Shown one piece after another: positions 63,504 to 64,000 of a stretch of DNA of 64,000 nt. The translations under genes were made by a program, and so were the position numbers. The notes beneath the pieces are model-generated. The model saw only the letters and a list, made by a program, of their open reading frames with translations, ran no database searches and was not told the DNA's origin. The stretch's first letter is position 1. Each line of letters begins with the position of its first letter. The stretch comes from Sclerotiophoma versabilis. Lineage: Eukaryota > Ascomycota > Dothideomycetes > Pleosporales > Didymellaceae. The DNA is taken from contig JAAROD010000093.1 of assembly GCA_012274445.1 (NCBI GenBank), forward strand, positions 744,001 through 808,000, in the 5' to 3' direction.

Positions 63504-64000
63504 GCCGCGCAACCAGCTCCTTCGTTCGTGAACTTGCGCAAGGGTCAGCCGCATCAGCAGCAAACGTGAGGTGGCTCTGAACTACGCTGCCGATGAACGG
63601 CAGTGGACGTCGCCCTAGCTCAGTTTGTAGTGCGCCTTGGTTTCCCTAGACCCTTGTCAGCGTGGTTGCCAGCGCCAGACGTCTTCTTGTTGGCTACAAC
63701 TCGTCGCATTGAGAGCTGCAAGGGTTGTCGACCTTCCAGACTACATGGCATGGGCCTGTGCTGGAGAGCCCTCAACTACTGCCTATCAGCTCACCATTGC
63801 CTGACAACATATAGACTCAGACAACTTCTGCCAGCCCTCTCTTCCGATTGAACTTGCTCCTTGCTCGTAGCAGCGGGTGCTGGGTGTAAACGTCGACGAC
63901 CCTCTCAACCTAGCCTCAACGTCTAGCGAGGATCATGTCTAGCAGCGCTGCAGCCGCTATACCGTCCTTCCAAAGCCCGACGAGGTATCCGGCTCAGTCA
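63504..64000. other. Right edge, no gene resolved
   Basis: Short plus-strand frames only. A gene continuing past the window cannot be judged. Confidence 0.4.

Overview
The window looks like a piece of a filamentous ascomycete (Pezizomycotina-type) nuclear genome. The host genes carry many short introns, mostly 31-76 nt, with GTAAGT-like donors, CTAAC/CTGAC-like branch points and AG acceptors. The protein families are fungal: Zn2Cys6 factor, GPR1/FUN34/YaaH transporter, PTR2 transporter, fungal-type patatin, and LINEs with RNase H. I cannot name the species. All gene models were read by eye from splice signals and reading frame. No database search was made, so family calls rest on motif recognition.

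The left half (1 to about 31,755) is dominated by transposable elements. Two nearly identical full-length LINEs (family A; 1-5959, cut by the window edge, and 18416-24397) and one diverged full-length LINE (family B; 25750-31755, ORF2 broken by a 19-bp tandem duplication) share one plan: a gag-like ORF1 with three zinc knuckles, an ATGA junction, then an endonuclease-RT-RNase H ORF2, a conserved 3' UTR hairpin and a short-tandem-repeat tail. A 5'-truncated family B fragment (17429-18415) directly precedes the second A copy, and one 14-bp target-site duplication brackets both, which reads as a nested insertion. Around them lie a pogo/Fot1-type DNA transposon with two frame breaks (5960-8084), a TA-flanked MITE with a 21-base C run (11682-12109), a hAT-like MITE with an 8-bp target duplication (24996-25351), decayed Mutator/FAR1-like coding sequence (16093-17180) and a fragment of an NB-ARC/TPR (NLR-like) protein (12680-13054). 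The probable host genes here are a multi-exon Zn2Cys6 regulator (9039-11637) and a GPH-type sugar transporter (13892-15547, minus).

The right half (31.8-64 kb) is mostly host sequence. In order it holds folylpolyglutamate synthase with a possible mitochondrial presequence and a second downstream Met; a CBM21 glycogen-targeting PP1 subunit; a multi-pass membrane protein; a basic hypothetical protein; a C2H2 zinc-finger protein; a four-helix membrane protein; a small CX2CX18CX2C protein; a large RING-like/patatin phospholipase; a MADS-like small protein with an Ala-Asp repeat; a SANT/poly-Ser protein; a BTB protein; a cyclin-like protein; a GPR1/FUN34/YaaH transporter; a condensation-type acyltransferase; and a PTR2 peptide transporter.

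The least expected signal is regulatory or repeat-like. Three 5' flanks (about 53.2-53.4, 57.2-57.4 and 63.4-63.5 kb) share the exact 10-mer CCAGCGTGAT (six copies in all), clusters of GTAC-type palindromes, and in two of them the 11-mer GCATAGACCAC. This could be a common cis-regulatory module or a degraded miniature element.
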